From Anaspis maculata (taxonomy: Eukaryota > Arthropoda > Insecta > Coleoptera > Scraptiidae): 64,000 nt of DNA. Both the position numbers and the translations under genes were made by a program. A model generated the notes under the pieces. The model was given only the letters and a program-made list of their open reading frames with translations, was not told the DNA's origin and searched no databases. Every line of letters begins with the position of its first letter. The first letter of the stretch is position 1. Where the stretch lies: positions 57,781,416-57,845,415 of the forward strand of contig OX421966.1 of assembly GCA_949128115.1 (NCBI GenBank). The letters are read 5' to 3'. This document shows positions 41,476 through 50,984 of the stretch, piece by piece.

Positions 41476-41483
41476 CTTTTATA
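41476..41483 (-). promoter_or_regulatory. TATA box (TATAAAAG) for the polymerase gene
   Basis: TATAAAAG on the minus strand (context CGCCTATAAAAGACCC) lies about 280 nt before the polymerase ATG and upstream of the candidate UTR intron. Confidence 0.5.
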
Positions 41484-41499
41484 GGCGTTGATATCCCAC

Positions 41500-43270
41500 T
41501 CTACAACTAGCTTTCTTTACGTTTAACAAGCTCGAAGCGGGAAAAATCCACTCTCTAAAACATACACGTCTTTATTCATATGGATGTTGCGAGCTGAAAA
41601 TTTTTGGATTTTAATTTAGAATTATACGTGGTTAGTATATCGACTCCTTTTAGGTCATTATTGTGAGTCATTAACCTTTGTTTGCTCGCAGCTAAAACAA
41701 GTCCAGACCTGCAAAATCGTGTCTATATTTGTGAATCTTTATCCGAATAGATTTCGTAAACAGGAAATTTTAATAGCCTACTTACGCTTATTTTTGATTG
41801 TATGTGGTTACATGGAATGATGAAATATTGCATAAATCAGAATTAATTCGAGAGGACGTTAACATCAGGACCCACAAGATTAAGCTTTCGGTTCTTTCCG
41901 CATTAATTATTTCAATAGGCTACTGGACATCAATCGCATTTCAGTATAAAAGTATCATAAATCTGATAAATATCTGAATGACAAATTTGTAGTTGGAAAA
42001 GTTTTTCGAAATATGATTCCATTTCGGTAAAATATCAATTGGAAAGTGGACTTATTCAAATCAGAAATAATATGCTACGTCACAGCTTGAAAGTGGGCTA
42101 GGAGGTGGGAGGGAGGAAGGAGAGGGGAACGCATTTGACATTCGACCTAATCATTCGTTCTGGATCCATTACGTAGTGGTGTATTTTCACGTGTGAGCAC
42201 AACTTTATTACAAGGAACTTGTTTTTGATGCCATTGCATGGAGTTATTATGTATTATGAAGCGAAATTGTATTCAAAAAAGCTAGATTATTTGACGTGGG
42301 CCTGACATATGGCATGCGACACTCGCAGTACTGCCACTCATATGGCACTAATAACACTGTTGTGACATTAATCCGAAGCCTGCACAAGCAAAAATAAGTG
42401 AATTTTAAGGAAGAATCGACCAAAATGTGAGATCAAACGATAGCACTCCAGCATTTAATTTTATTTTTTTGATATAAATCAGTTCAAAACGAGAACGTGT
42501 TCTTCAGTCATTAAATGGCCAACTAGAGTTTCTATTGGTTCTTCAAAATGTGACGTCACGCACTTGCCGCGCCATTCAAACAAACAAATCTTTTTCATGT
42601 TTTTTTTATATGTACAGAAACTTTTTAAAACAAAATCATCTTGCCGATGCAACAATTTTGGGAGGATCTTTCATAAAAATAAATAAAAAAAACCATGTCC
42701 ACTAGCCTATTGAGGTCGCTCTTTGGATGTTGACAACTAGAATGTAATTTTGATATGGGTTCAACGTTTTGTATCCGTTGCATGGAATAATTTATTGAGT
42801 CAATGTCCGAACATATGTTAGTTGCTTTCGAAATGGTAATTTTCCGGAGAGCACTACGTATCGTATGTTAGAAATTATTTAATTGCGGATATAGCATCCT
42901 TATTCCATTACCATAAGAGAGAGGAATGCGTAGGATTTAGATAAATTACCTAGATGTTACCCATTTTGTTTTTGTATAGATAGTTTCTCTTATAGGTAAT
43001 TGTATATGGCGGTGTGGGCATATATTATGAAAGCATAAAGCGAAGAGAAAGTTCCAAATAAATTGTCTGGGTTAATCGCATCCTGCTTTCTTCGTATCTA
43101 ATTACATGTGAATCGCGGCGCCGAATCATATCAGCTTATTATACCAGCAGTTTCTTTCCATTCGAATGAGTAATACATAATTAAATTTGTGTGTGTGTGT
43201 GTGCGTGTGTATGGGTAGGCGCGCATTTCGTAGAGTGACGTATTTGCGTCCGCATAAATTAGACTGAGAT
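41500..43270. other. Long non-coding interval inside the Polinton
   Basis: About 1.8 kb between the polymerase promoter and the next gene, with no ORF of note. It contains a G-rich patch (42,100-42,130, GGGAGGGAGGAAGGAGAGGGG) and a (GT)n run (43,190-43,203). It may hold regulatory sequence or a lost accessory gene; nothing distinguishes these. Confidence 0.5.
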
Positions 43271-43274
43271 TTTG

Positions 43275-43316
43275 TATTTAAACTGTGAGCGCTTTCTTAG
43301 GATAGTATAGTTCAGT
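43275..43316 (+). promoter_or_regulatory. TATA-like box and initiator for the 203-aa gene
   Basis: TATTTAA at 43,275-43,281 is followed by TCAGT at 43,312-43,316, the arthropod initiator core, shortly before the first ATG at 43,325. This short leader favours the second in-frame ATG (43,352) as the start. Confidence 0.45.
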
Positions 43317-43324
43317 TTCATCCT

Positions 43325-43994
43325 GTGAAGTGTGTACATCGAAACGTCATCATGAGCAACTCAGCATCCACTCCAAGCATCAAGAAGACGAATGGGTCCA
43401 TCCAGAAGAAAAGAACTCCAAAGAATAATCTAAGTTTACTTAGATTATTCAACTCGCTTGGAAGTCATACATTCCTCAACTTAGAGACGATGGCGAAAAA
43501 CGTTCCCTATCAAATCACTAAGTTGGAGAAATCCGTATCAAAATACGGGCCGCGTATTCTAGCAGAACTAAACGGTATGATTTTTCATTTTTTTTAATAA
43601 ATTTTTTCTTACATTATTACTTCTTTCTGCAGGTGATTCGAAATTATATCTGCCAGAGCGCTATAATAGCTTCACCAAGAGTCAGCTTCAAGACTTGGCA
43701 GATGGAAATCATACATTAACCAATTACGGCCAGTATGGGAAAATATACAAACTAGAACTACAGAAGGGAGACGGGCGACCTACCATCGTACCACCACCTC
43801 TCCCTGCAAAAACATCAACTCTGCCTCCACCACCACCGCCACCACTATCCAAGGAGGACTTGGAACGTCTTGTAGCTGACGAAGACGATGAAGACGATGA
43901 AGACGAGGATGATACCACCATCATAGAGCCTAGCTTTGAACCTGCTCAGCAACAGCTTTCGATGGATATGGATTTTTATAATTCAAATTTTTAG
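43325..43994 (+). CDS. Spliced Polinton accessory gene, about 203 aa
   Basis: Exon 1 is 43,325-43,574 and exon 2 is 43,633-43,994, joined across a 58-nt intron (donor AACG/GTATGA, acceptor TTCTGCAG/GTGATTCG, phase 1). The junction keeps one frame. Exon 1 reads FLNLETMAKNVPYQITKLEK and KYGPRILAELNG; exon 2 continues DSKLYLPERYNSF and SQLQDLADGNHTLTNYGQYG, then proline-rich PPPLPAKTST and PPPPPPPL, and an acidic run DEDDEDDEDEDD. The 'YGxxIL(V)ELxGD...LYLPERY' core recurs in many short insect proteins found near mobile elements, which I know only as uncharacterised. Function unknown. The start may be Met10 (43,352). Confidence 0.72.
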
Positions 43995-44151
43995 TCGGGG
44001 TGATGTATTATCCTGTTATTTTAATTTGAAAAAACCTCATTTATTTTTGTCATAAGATTTTATGTCATATTATTTTCACTTTATCACAATAAACATTTTC
44101 GATAAACATTTTTTTTTTCTTTTTAATTTATTTAACAACTAAAAATAACAT

Positions 44152-44421
44152 TCATTTTTTGAACATTCGTAAATACAAAGCTATTACAAAAGAGGCTCTT
44201 CTCTCTTTTTCTTCTCTTGAGCGACAACTGCATTTGTCGGGACCGCAAACTGATTCTTCGTTAGATGACCAAGGACAAATTGTGTAATGTTCTCCATATC
44301 GTGAAAGAGTCTTCTTTCCGTAATTACTTTGTTCTCTGTCACTTATGATATCCATCAATAAGTCTTTATGCTCATCAAAAATTCTATCGCCATATGTCTT
44401 CAAGAAGTCACTTAGATCCAT
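44152..44421 (-). CDS. Small Polinton ORF, 89 aa, Cys-rich end
   Basis: MDLSDFLKTYGDRIFDEHKD then a segment CPWSSNEESVCGPDKCSC and a basic/hydrophobic C-terminus (ALYLRMFKK). Four cysteines in 18 residues could bind zinc. I do not recognise the family. It is the outermost gene at the right end and lies 55 bp from the TIR. ATG start at 44,421; the stop lies in an A/T-rich tail. Confidence 0.5.
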   Translation of the reverse strand: MDLSDFLKTYGDRIFDEHKDLLMDIISDREQSNYGKKTLSRYGEHYTICPWSSNEESVCGPDKCSCRSREEKERRASFVIALYLRMFKK

Positions 44422-44476
44422 TATGACTCGTGCAATTATTCAAACTGAGTAAAATTCTCGTTCAACAAATCATTTA

Positions 44477-45135
44477 TATTACGCTCGAAAACAACCAGAG
44501 TCTATGCCTCCGCCGGGGCCACGGCCGCCGCCTGAACGCCAGGGGGCGCCAGCATCAGAGCTCCAAAAGAGAGGAAGAGAGTCCAGAGAGAGCAAGAGAG
44601 AGAGAGAGAAAGAGATAGAGAGAGAAAGAGAAACGAGTGAGTGAGAGTGAGAGAGAACGATAGGACCAATCACAACACAGGAGTTTTTCTTAAACAATTA
44701 CCAACAGCCAATCGCAGCACAGACAATTATCTACGATCAAGCCTGTCACACCTCTCTGACCAATCAGAAGACAAGATGACGAACAATTTACAACAACCAA
44801 TCGCAACACAGGAAATTTTATACAATGGCCGCCAGTTCTTCAACAATAGACGACAACCAATCGCAGCACAGGACATTTTTCACAATGGCCGACAGTCACA
44901 CCTCACAGACCAATCAGATACCAAGGAGGAGGAGCTTGCATTCGGAACATGCTGGGGATTGGCTTAGGGGGCGGGGCTATGGATAGGTTACCACCCAGAT
45001 TTTAGGCTCCACGGCCGCCATTGCTTGATGCTCCACCCCACCATTGTCTGAAGCTCCACCTCATTTTGGCTCCACCCACGGTGCCTATCCCCACCCGTGC
45101 CTAAAGTGAAGCAGAACATACATATTCTATCTACT
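44477..45135. repeat. Polinton right terminal inverted repeat (659 bp)
   Basis: Inverted copy of 27,607-28,265 with the same length, the same internal 60-bp duplication, CCAAT array and GA/CT-rich stretch. One base differs near 44,500 (CAGAGTCTATG against CAGAGCCTATG in the other copy's complement). Confidence 0.95.
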
Positions 45136-45141
45136 CACTTC
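45136..45141 (+). repeat. 6-bp target-site duplication, right copy (CACTTC)
   Basis: This follows the terminal CT of the Polinton and equals the left copy at 27,601-27,606. The paired foldback arm at about 27,228-27,240 (AATTTAAGTGAGCATGC) shows the related unduplicated site. Confidence 0.93.
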
Positions 45142-45409
45142 AACTGGTAACATGACTTTCGCCGCCAATCTTGGCCGCAGGTCTTCCTCCAGAGCTTTGT
45201 AATGTCCACTAAAAACTCAGTTTTTATGCGGTTTTCCCAAAAATGAGCACACGTTGCTTCACCCAATCACCAACAATGAACCATTCGATTCATGATCATA
45301 AATTTTGGTAGTTGACTTCACAAACTATCAAGTTTTATGGTACAAAACGTATTGTGCTGCTTCCAGCTCCAAATCAGCCATCATTGGCGCTGGATTCGTG
45401 CAGGAGCCG

Positions 45410-46190
45410 GAGATAACAAAATGACAATTTTTCTCGCCAAAGAAGCAACTAACCCCCTCTGGGAAGTAACTTTTAGTATTGAAATGATCTAACGCTACCA
45501 TACTCAGAGTCTCCTGTCATTTTTGCGACTACTGCACCAAAAAGAAATTCAAGATGGCGGTCAAACTGGTGAAAACAGTTGAAGGTCTTGTTTCCTAAAA
45601 TAGTAGGCCGAGGAATGTTCACCAATCACGACTATATTTCTAACATCACTTATTGTCAAAAGATCAAGTTCCATCTTTCCATCCTCAAAATTCTTTGATT
45701 TTTTTAACAATAAAATGTTTACAAAAAAATTATATTTTTGGAAATATCTCTGAGAATGATTGATATTTATGAAATCGGTTTGCTAAACCTTTATTAGCGT
45801 AAAATGGCGAATACGTATGGTAACTTTCATAACTGTACCTCTTTCGGTTTATGGTTTAACATTTTTCATGTCTTCTTCACATTTTACCCCCCCTCCCGCT
45901 GCCCAGTCGTGGATCTCAAATGTTCGCCATCGCGGTTCTAGTTCAGCATGATCTAAGGAACAATTTGGCACTAAGCCTATACTCTAGTTCCAACTTGCAC
46001 ACGGGACACCATCAGAAAACCTACTAGTAGGTACTCAAGGAATTTGGCTTAGCAATAAATACCGTAGTATTTTTCAACTTGATGATATTCACCTAAAACT
46101 TGAGAAATTCACAGGCTATGATGAAAACTTGGACGAAAAGTAGTTGTAGCCCCTAAAAAGCATTTTTTAGCAAAAAAAAATTGATAACGT
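45410..46190. other. No gene recognised
   Basis: Repeat-poor sequence beyond the foldback arm; short ORFs without motifs and no copies noticed elsewhere in the window. Confidence 0.45.
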
Positions 46191-46191
46191 T

Positions 46192-46272
46192 TACTGCGGG
46201 ATTCGAACCTTCGATAGATCGGTCGGTCAGTTCGCAAAAATCAACGCGTTGGACCATTCGCCTAACAACGCT
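46192..46272 (-). repeat. tRNA-like sequence (degenerate tRNA or tRNA-derived SINE head)
   Basis: On the minus strand TTAGGCGAATGG resembles an A box and GGTTCGAATCC is a perfect B box, about 50 nt apart as in a tRNA gene. The T-stem and acceptor stem pair poorly, so a functional tRNA is unlikely. A tRNA pseudogene or SINE is more probable. Confidence 0.35.
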
Positions 46273-46274
46273 TT

Positions 46275-47400
46275 ATCAACAAAAACCGTGCACATCTATT
46301 CAAGCTTCGTGGTTTTGCCTCAAAACCTCTTTTCAGTCTTTTTGAAGATGACGCTAACACTTGCCAGATGGCAACTTTTGACCATAGGTAAGTATACCCC
46401 TAACGCGTATTTTCCGCCAAACAGCAGCCTGTTATATCCTATTTCTCCTATTCGCTATTTTTACTTCTAGAATGACTGACCTAATGCCACGGGTCATGCG
46501 AAGGGCGGTGCGTGCAACCCCCGTGCAACCTTTGCAGTGTTCCCAAGGTTCCGTGACGAAAAGCTCTAATTAATAAGACAATTCCACCAGAAATTACTGA
46601 AAACTGTCGCAAGTGACAAAAATGTCAGTGACAAAATTTCAAATGAATGTCACAGTGATTATAAATAGTTATCATCCGTCAGTGTGTGTTTGATTCCAAA
46701 TAATTTGAATATAGTGAACCAATAATAAACGCCTTACGTGTGCCACGGACACAACAACGGATACCCAATCGAAGACTTGGAGGAAGCCAAAAGCGATGCT
46801 GACGTTGACAATGTTAAGAGACGGTTTCCGGATGGCGCTGATGGGAAGATGCATCCACAGATTTCAGCGATACACTAGAACTGTGCTTTGCTTGTACCTC
46901 CTTCAAGTTAATTCGTCGGCCAGCATTCTACTTCCACAGCATTTCAGCTCGTGAAATCGGCCGTAACCGTGCCCTGCACCGAATTCGGATTTGAACCCAA
47001 AAATCAAAGAGCATTTCGCTCCGCCTGAGACCTGCGGGAGGGAGCCATAGCCGCTTTTTCTTTCAAGTAACACCCTCCATTTTCACTATCTAGCTATATC
47101 TAGACAAGAGTTGCTCTCAAACCACAATTTGAACTCTTGAGGCTCTTGAGGCCGGGATTATGGTTCGACGCTTTTGACGTATGCGACTGGCAGCGTTGAC
47201 ATTTCGCTCAGCGAATTCTTCCGAATCCATGCGAAAACACACGGGTGAACGAGCGTAGGAATACCAAATTTTGAAAGCAGGCGAAGCGATCGGGTTGCAT
47301 CCGATCCGGTCCGCATCGCTTCGGACGTAGGAATAGGGCCCCAGAATGCATCTCATTTTGTTCGACTTATTAAAACGGCCCATATAGTCGAAGTGGTAGG
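46275..47400. other. No gene recognised
   Basis: Mixed unique-looking sequence. The part 46,880-47,340 is GC-richer, with phrases such as CCTATTCCTACG and CGAAGCG also seen near 26,890-26,930, which suggests another diverged repeat. Confidence 0.4.
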
Positions 47401-47404
47401 CAAA

Positions 47405-47645
47405 AAAACCCGCAAATTGTGATACAAGCAAGAAATTTTGTACAGTTGTTCTGGGGAGTATTTAGAAGGATTTGACCCGCAGCGTTGATCGCGCAGTTCT
47501 GTCAGACTCCAGATGGCGTTAGTTTTTCAAAATGGCGGAAATTCGGTTGAAAAAGTATTTTCTTGGCAGAAAGTGTTCGAGTGAGGACTCGTTTCCAACA
47601 ATTCGATACCGCCTAATGCATTGGTGATCACAGAACTCCAATTAA
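47405..47645. repeat. Partial copy of the CCCGCAGC sub-terminal repeat family
   Basis: TTTTGTACAGTTGTTCTGG, GGATTTGACCCGCAGC and GATGGCG...AAATGGCGG match in order the arms at 17.75-18.2 kb and 5.6-5.9 kb, but diverged. No partner gene is visible. Confidence 0.5.
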
Positions 47646-48169
47646 AATACGCGTTCATGCCGAATGATGCAAGAAAAACGTTCTGGCACGAAAGCTGCTG
47701 AACTGTTGATTCGATCGACTTGAAATTTGGTCAACAGACAGGGTCTGGCTGTCAAATAAGTTGATCAGTTTTTGACTGTCATTTGTCAAACGGAAGTGTC
47801 ACTATCAAAAAATGACAGAAGCAGTATCCCATGAAACTTGACTTGATATACGTCAATTAAAAGCCCTTGAAAAGCTGTATTCAGAATAGTTAAAAGCTTT
47901 TCTTCAACTGTCACTTAGCAATAATTTTGAAATGTCGAAGTTCAAAACTTTGACATTCAATTGTTCAAAATCTATCAGCTGTATTGGAACCAAATTTGGC
48001 AGGAAGCAACATAACAAAAGAATCAAATTAGGTTTGTAGTTGCAGCTTTCTACCATTTGCCAGTCGGGCGTTACGAGTTTTTGAATTTTTTCCCGGCCGT
48101 GATCACCCGAGAGGACCGCTCACTCGGGTTTTGATTAGGACAATCCGCGTTTGGTTCAGGACTTTATTC

Positions 48170-48600
48170 AGATGCTCTTTTGCTTGGAGATCGACTTTTT
48201 TCTTAAATTTTTTTAACTGGCATCGAAAGTAGATTGCATTGGGCATCGTGTAGGGCTGTTTTTGAATGCGAAGCATTTCCAGTTTTCCGGCGGTGATTTC
48301 TTCAAAATGAACTTGCACATTCCGTAATTTGAAAAAAACTGCAGAGCGAATTTAGACCTGCGGTAAGCCCCACGAAATATTCATTTTAGGTGCAGACATG
48401 CTCCAAGTCATGACTGAAGAAAAGATTGAATTGATTTTTGAGAAGAGAAGTTTTGGAATCGGACCAATAGTTCTCGAGTTTTCTATCCTGGAAAAACTGA
48501 AAAATTTCAACTTTTTACCCCGTGAACAGATTCTCACCAATATTTTTTTAAACGAGAGGTAACTGGTTCTTGAACATTTTCCGACAATTCTATTACTCAA
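48170..48600. repeat. Inverted repeat partner of 57,185-57,500
   Basis: GCGGTAAGCCCCACGAAATA, TTCATTTTAGGTGCAGAC, CTGCAG and the TTTTCCGGCGGTGATTTCTT block match the reverse complement of 57,185-57,500. The segment around 48,520-48,590 also matches 54,700-54,840 and 55,665-55,720 in inverted form (ACAGATTCTCACCA, AGAGGTAACTGG). These are pieces of one repeat family. Confidence 0.6.
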
Positions 48601-48604
48601 TTTA

Positions 48605-49355
48605 CTTGGAGTTTCCTACATGAAAATCAAAAACCTGCTAATCGAGAACAGACTCAGAATGATGGAGCTCAAAATGAAGCCCTCATTGACGGTTTTTACC
48701 ATGAGATGATTTGGGAAAGACTTGGAAGTTTTTTCCGGAAAATTCGAGTTTTCTTGGAAAAATGTTTGAATTTTCTGCAATTTTGTTCCAATCTATCTCT
48801 CTGAACATTGTTTGCTTTTGCCCAAACTTTTGATTCACCGATGTTCACAACTTCCTCTCCAGCTATTTCTTTGTCTTTATAAAGAATGGATATGCAGTTT
48901 TACTGCTCGTCGCAAATGAGAGGTACCTACTTATGGTATTCTCTATGATGGAATTATCCCTGTAAGTTTATTCCTTTGCCTGTTGATAGTATTGATACCT
49001 GGTGATATTTCCCACATTCATCACAAACAAGATGCTGAGGAAAAAAATGTTCTTTCTTGCATTGCGTTAACGCAATAGGTATAAGCAAATGATATGGGTT
49101 ATGTCATCTTCTATCCCATCTTAAATTTGGCAGCCTTCATTTTCAACCTGCTTTATCATATCCAATCTAACTATCAACCTCAGAAACAATGCTGAACATA
49201 AAATTTACAAATTTTGGGACCTAATTATTTTGTAACTTTGCGTTTAGCTTATCAAGTTTTGCGTTTAGCAACGGGTACATTACCCTACCCCAAAATGCGG
49301 TATCCTTTTGCGTACCTAATGTCATATATTTTTGATTTTATAAGAACTGTGAAGA
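48605..49355. other. No gene recognised
   Basis: AT-rich sequence with short ORFs; no motif or repeat copy noticed. Confidence 0.4.
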
Positions 49356-49363
49356 CTACAATG

Positions 49364-49490
49364 GGTAGTATTAATAAAAAATAAGCATAAGCATTTGCTT
49401 AGATTTCATAGGCGTTGCTAGGGAGAGTCCGCTTAGCAACTCCTAAGAAATCTCAGCAAATGCTTATGCTTATTTTTTATTAATACTAGC
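49364..49490. repeat. Near-perfect short hairpin (MITE-like)
   Basis: GTAGTATTAATAAAAAATAA on the left pairs with TTATTTTTTATTAATACTAG on the right. Pairing continues through GCATAAGCATTTGCT to a loop near 49,428. It would transcribe as a ~60-bp stem. Confidence 0.8.
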
Positions 49491-49527
49491 CAATAATCCA
49501 CCTTTCCCATATGAGAACATCACGCAT

Positions 49528-49606
49528 ACCTGTGAGCGAGGATATAACTGACGGTCTGTAGTAGCCGTATGTACTAGCGGGCATCTGCCCTCACAGGTAT
49601 GCGCAA
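49528..49606. repeat. Short inverted-repeat element
   Basis: GCATACCTGTGAG and CTCACAGGTATGC are exact 13-bp inverted repeats about 50 bp apart; the inside is not palindromic. Confidence 0.55.
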
Positions 49607-50159
49607 GTAATTTCTTGCAATTATCAAGGATTCATTTAAGATTTTTCAAAAATTTCCAGAGGAGAAACGTTTAGTTATGACTATATCATTTATAGTTCTT
49701 CTTCCATCTTGCAAGAACACCTTGTACAGGGTGTCCAGCTTAAAACTGTTCCTACCTTTATTTTCCCTTTTCTCTAAACAATTCTCCCATTGAAAAACGT
49801 TTCTTGATTAGTTTTCTTCATAAGCTTTTTTGATCTGTGGAAATATTTTCTTCAGGTAAACAAAATACAGAGCGGTTAAAAAATACATATTTTTCCATTG
49901 TAAAATTCAACTGAATTCATATTTGGATAGACCCTTTCAAGCTGAATTCAAATATACAACACTTATGTATCCAGTACACAAATAGCACCAGTATTAAACA
50001 TGGTAAGTGCCCTAAAACACTACAGTCTCTGGTCTCTAGGAGAAGAGGTAAATAATAAGCAAGTCTCATGATTGCCACAGCATGGCAAACACAAGTTTAT
50101 TTGCACGACGCTAAATTTCTGCAATTACAAAAACACTTCTGGAAGGAAGGGTATAAAAT

Positions 50160-50530
50160 TCATAAACCCGAAAAGTTGAACTTCCCTTGAAAACAAAATA
50201 AAAGGAAAATTGGAGTGAAATAAATATAGGAGTGATACATATTTGGGTAGTTGATGTTGCCTTTTTTTATCACGATATCTTCGTCTTTTGATAGAATTTC
50301 AGTTAGCTTTTTCTTCTGTACTTCGTTTTCTGTTTGGATCAGGATCTTGTGCTTGCTAATTCTCACAATATTCTTGACGCCACCATCTATATCTTTCGAA
50401 GTGATTGATTTCCGCAAACTACTCCATTTGTTGTCCATTTCTATCTCGTTTTTAGTTGAAAAATAATTCGTTGTTCTTTGGTATTTTTCTCTCAGGGGTT
50501 GTCCACTCCTCTTTCGACTTTTCAGTTGGT
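50160..50530 (-). pseudogene. Second non-LTR ORF1 (gag-like) fragment
   Basis: A minus-strand frame beginning MDNKWSSLRKSITSKDIDGG aligns with the WTYIRNKLKSTDIDGGVTNT part of the ORF1 remnant at 906-1,136. Upstream in another frame, a W-T-T-P-E segment (about 50,500) corresponds to the WVTPP found before that block. The C-terminal zinc knuckles are absent. It is a truncated copy of a related, clearly diverged LINE. Confidence 0.6.
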
Positions 50531-50984
50531 CATAGGTATTGTCTACTTTATAGGTTCACTCCTTGATCTTGATCCTGAATGGAAGTGCGTGTCAACGCAG
50601 GCGTTCTTTTGCTGGCCAGACAATACCTTCATCTTAGATTAGAAAATCTGAAAACCACAAAACTTACCTACCTGGGTACGGCTCGCGCTTCAGCTGTCAA
50701 CTCGAAAGTAAGTTAGTTTGACCCTGGCATTGGACTAGAGCTTGAGGTCGGTGAATATTTAGTTAGATGGCGATACTTGGTTTTTTCAGAACCCTTGGTA
50801 TCCCGTTATAGCTGACTATCATTTCAGAAAATAGGGGCTTTTGTTGAAGCTGAAGGTTTGGTTCATAATAAGGATCGAGGATCATAATTGAATTTGGATA
50901 AGAATTCTGGAAAAGGGATTGAATCAAAACTGACCCTTATAATATGATAGTCCGGACGTTAAGCTACATGAATGGGACCCACCT

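Larger units (their letters stand above)
27607..45135. mobile_element. Maverick/Polinton, complete, 17,529 bp
   Basis: The element starts AGTAGATAGAATATG and ends CATATTCTATCTACT, so it has the 5'-AG...CT-3' ends usual for Polintons. It is flanked by the 6-bp duplication CACTTC and bounded by 659-bp terminal inverted repeats without length differences. It carries the full Polinton core: DNA polymerase B, retroviral-type integrase, A32-like packaging ATPase, adenovirus-type protease, minor and major capsid proteins. Added to these are a PLA2-domain protein, two candidate glycoproteins and several accessory genes. All core ORFs except the uncertain starts noted below are open. The near-identical TIRs point to recent insertion. 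Confidence 0.97.
26966..45408. mobile_element. Foldback element (~0.9 kb) split by the Polinton insertion
   Basis: The left arm 26,966-27,344 pairs with the right arm, which now lies in two pieces: 27,497-27,606 and 45,142-45,408. Shared blocks include ATTGGCGCTGGATTCGT, CAAGTTTTATGGTACAAAACG, CTTTGTAATGTCCACTAAAAAC, GACTTTCGCCGCCAATCTTG, CAAGGAGCTGTAATGAATCG-like sequence and TAGGTTTCTT. The loop is about 150 bp (27,345-27,496). The Polinton inserted in the right arm at CACTTC, so the left arm preserves the pre-insertion sequence. No ORF of the foldback is recognisable. Confidence 0.8.

Noticed and set aside
43724..43924. Minus-strand Ser/Gly-rich ORF
   Set aside because: Antisense of the polyproline/acidic exon of the 203-aa gene.
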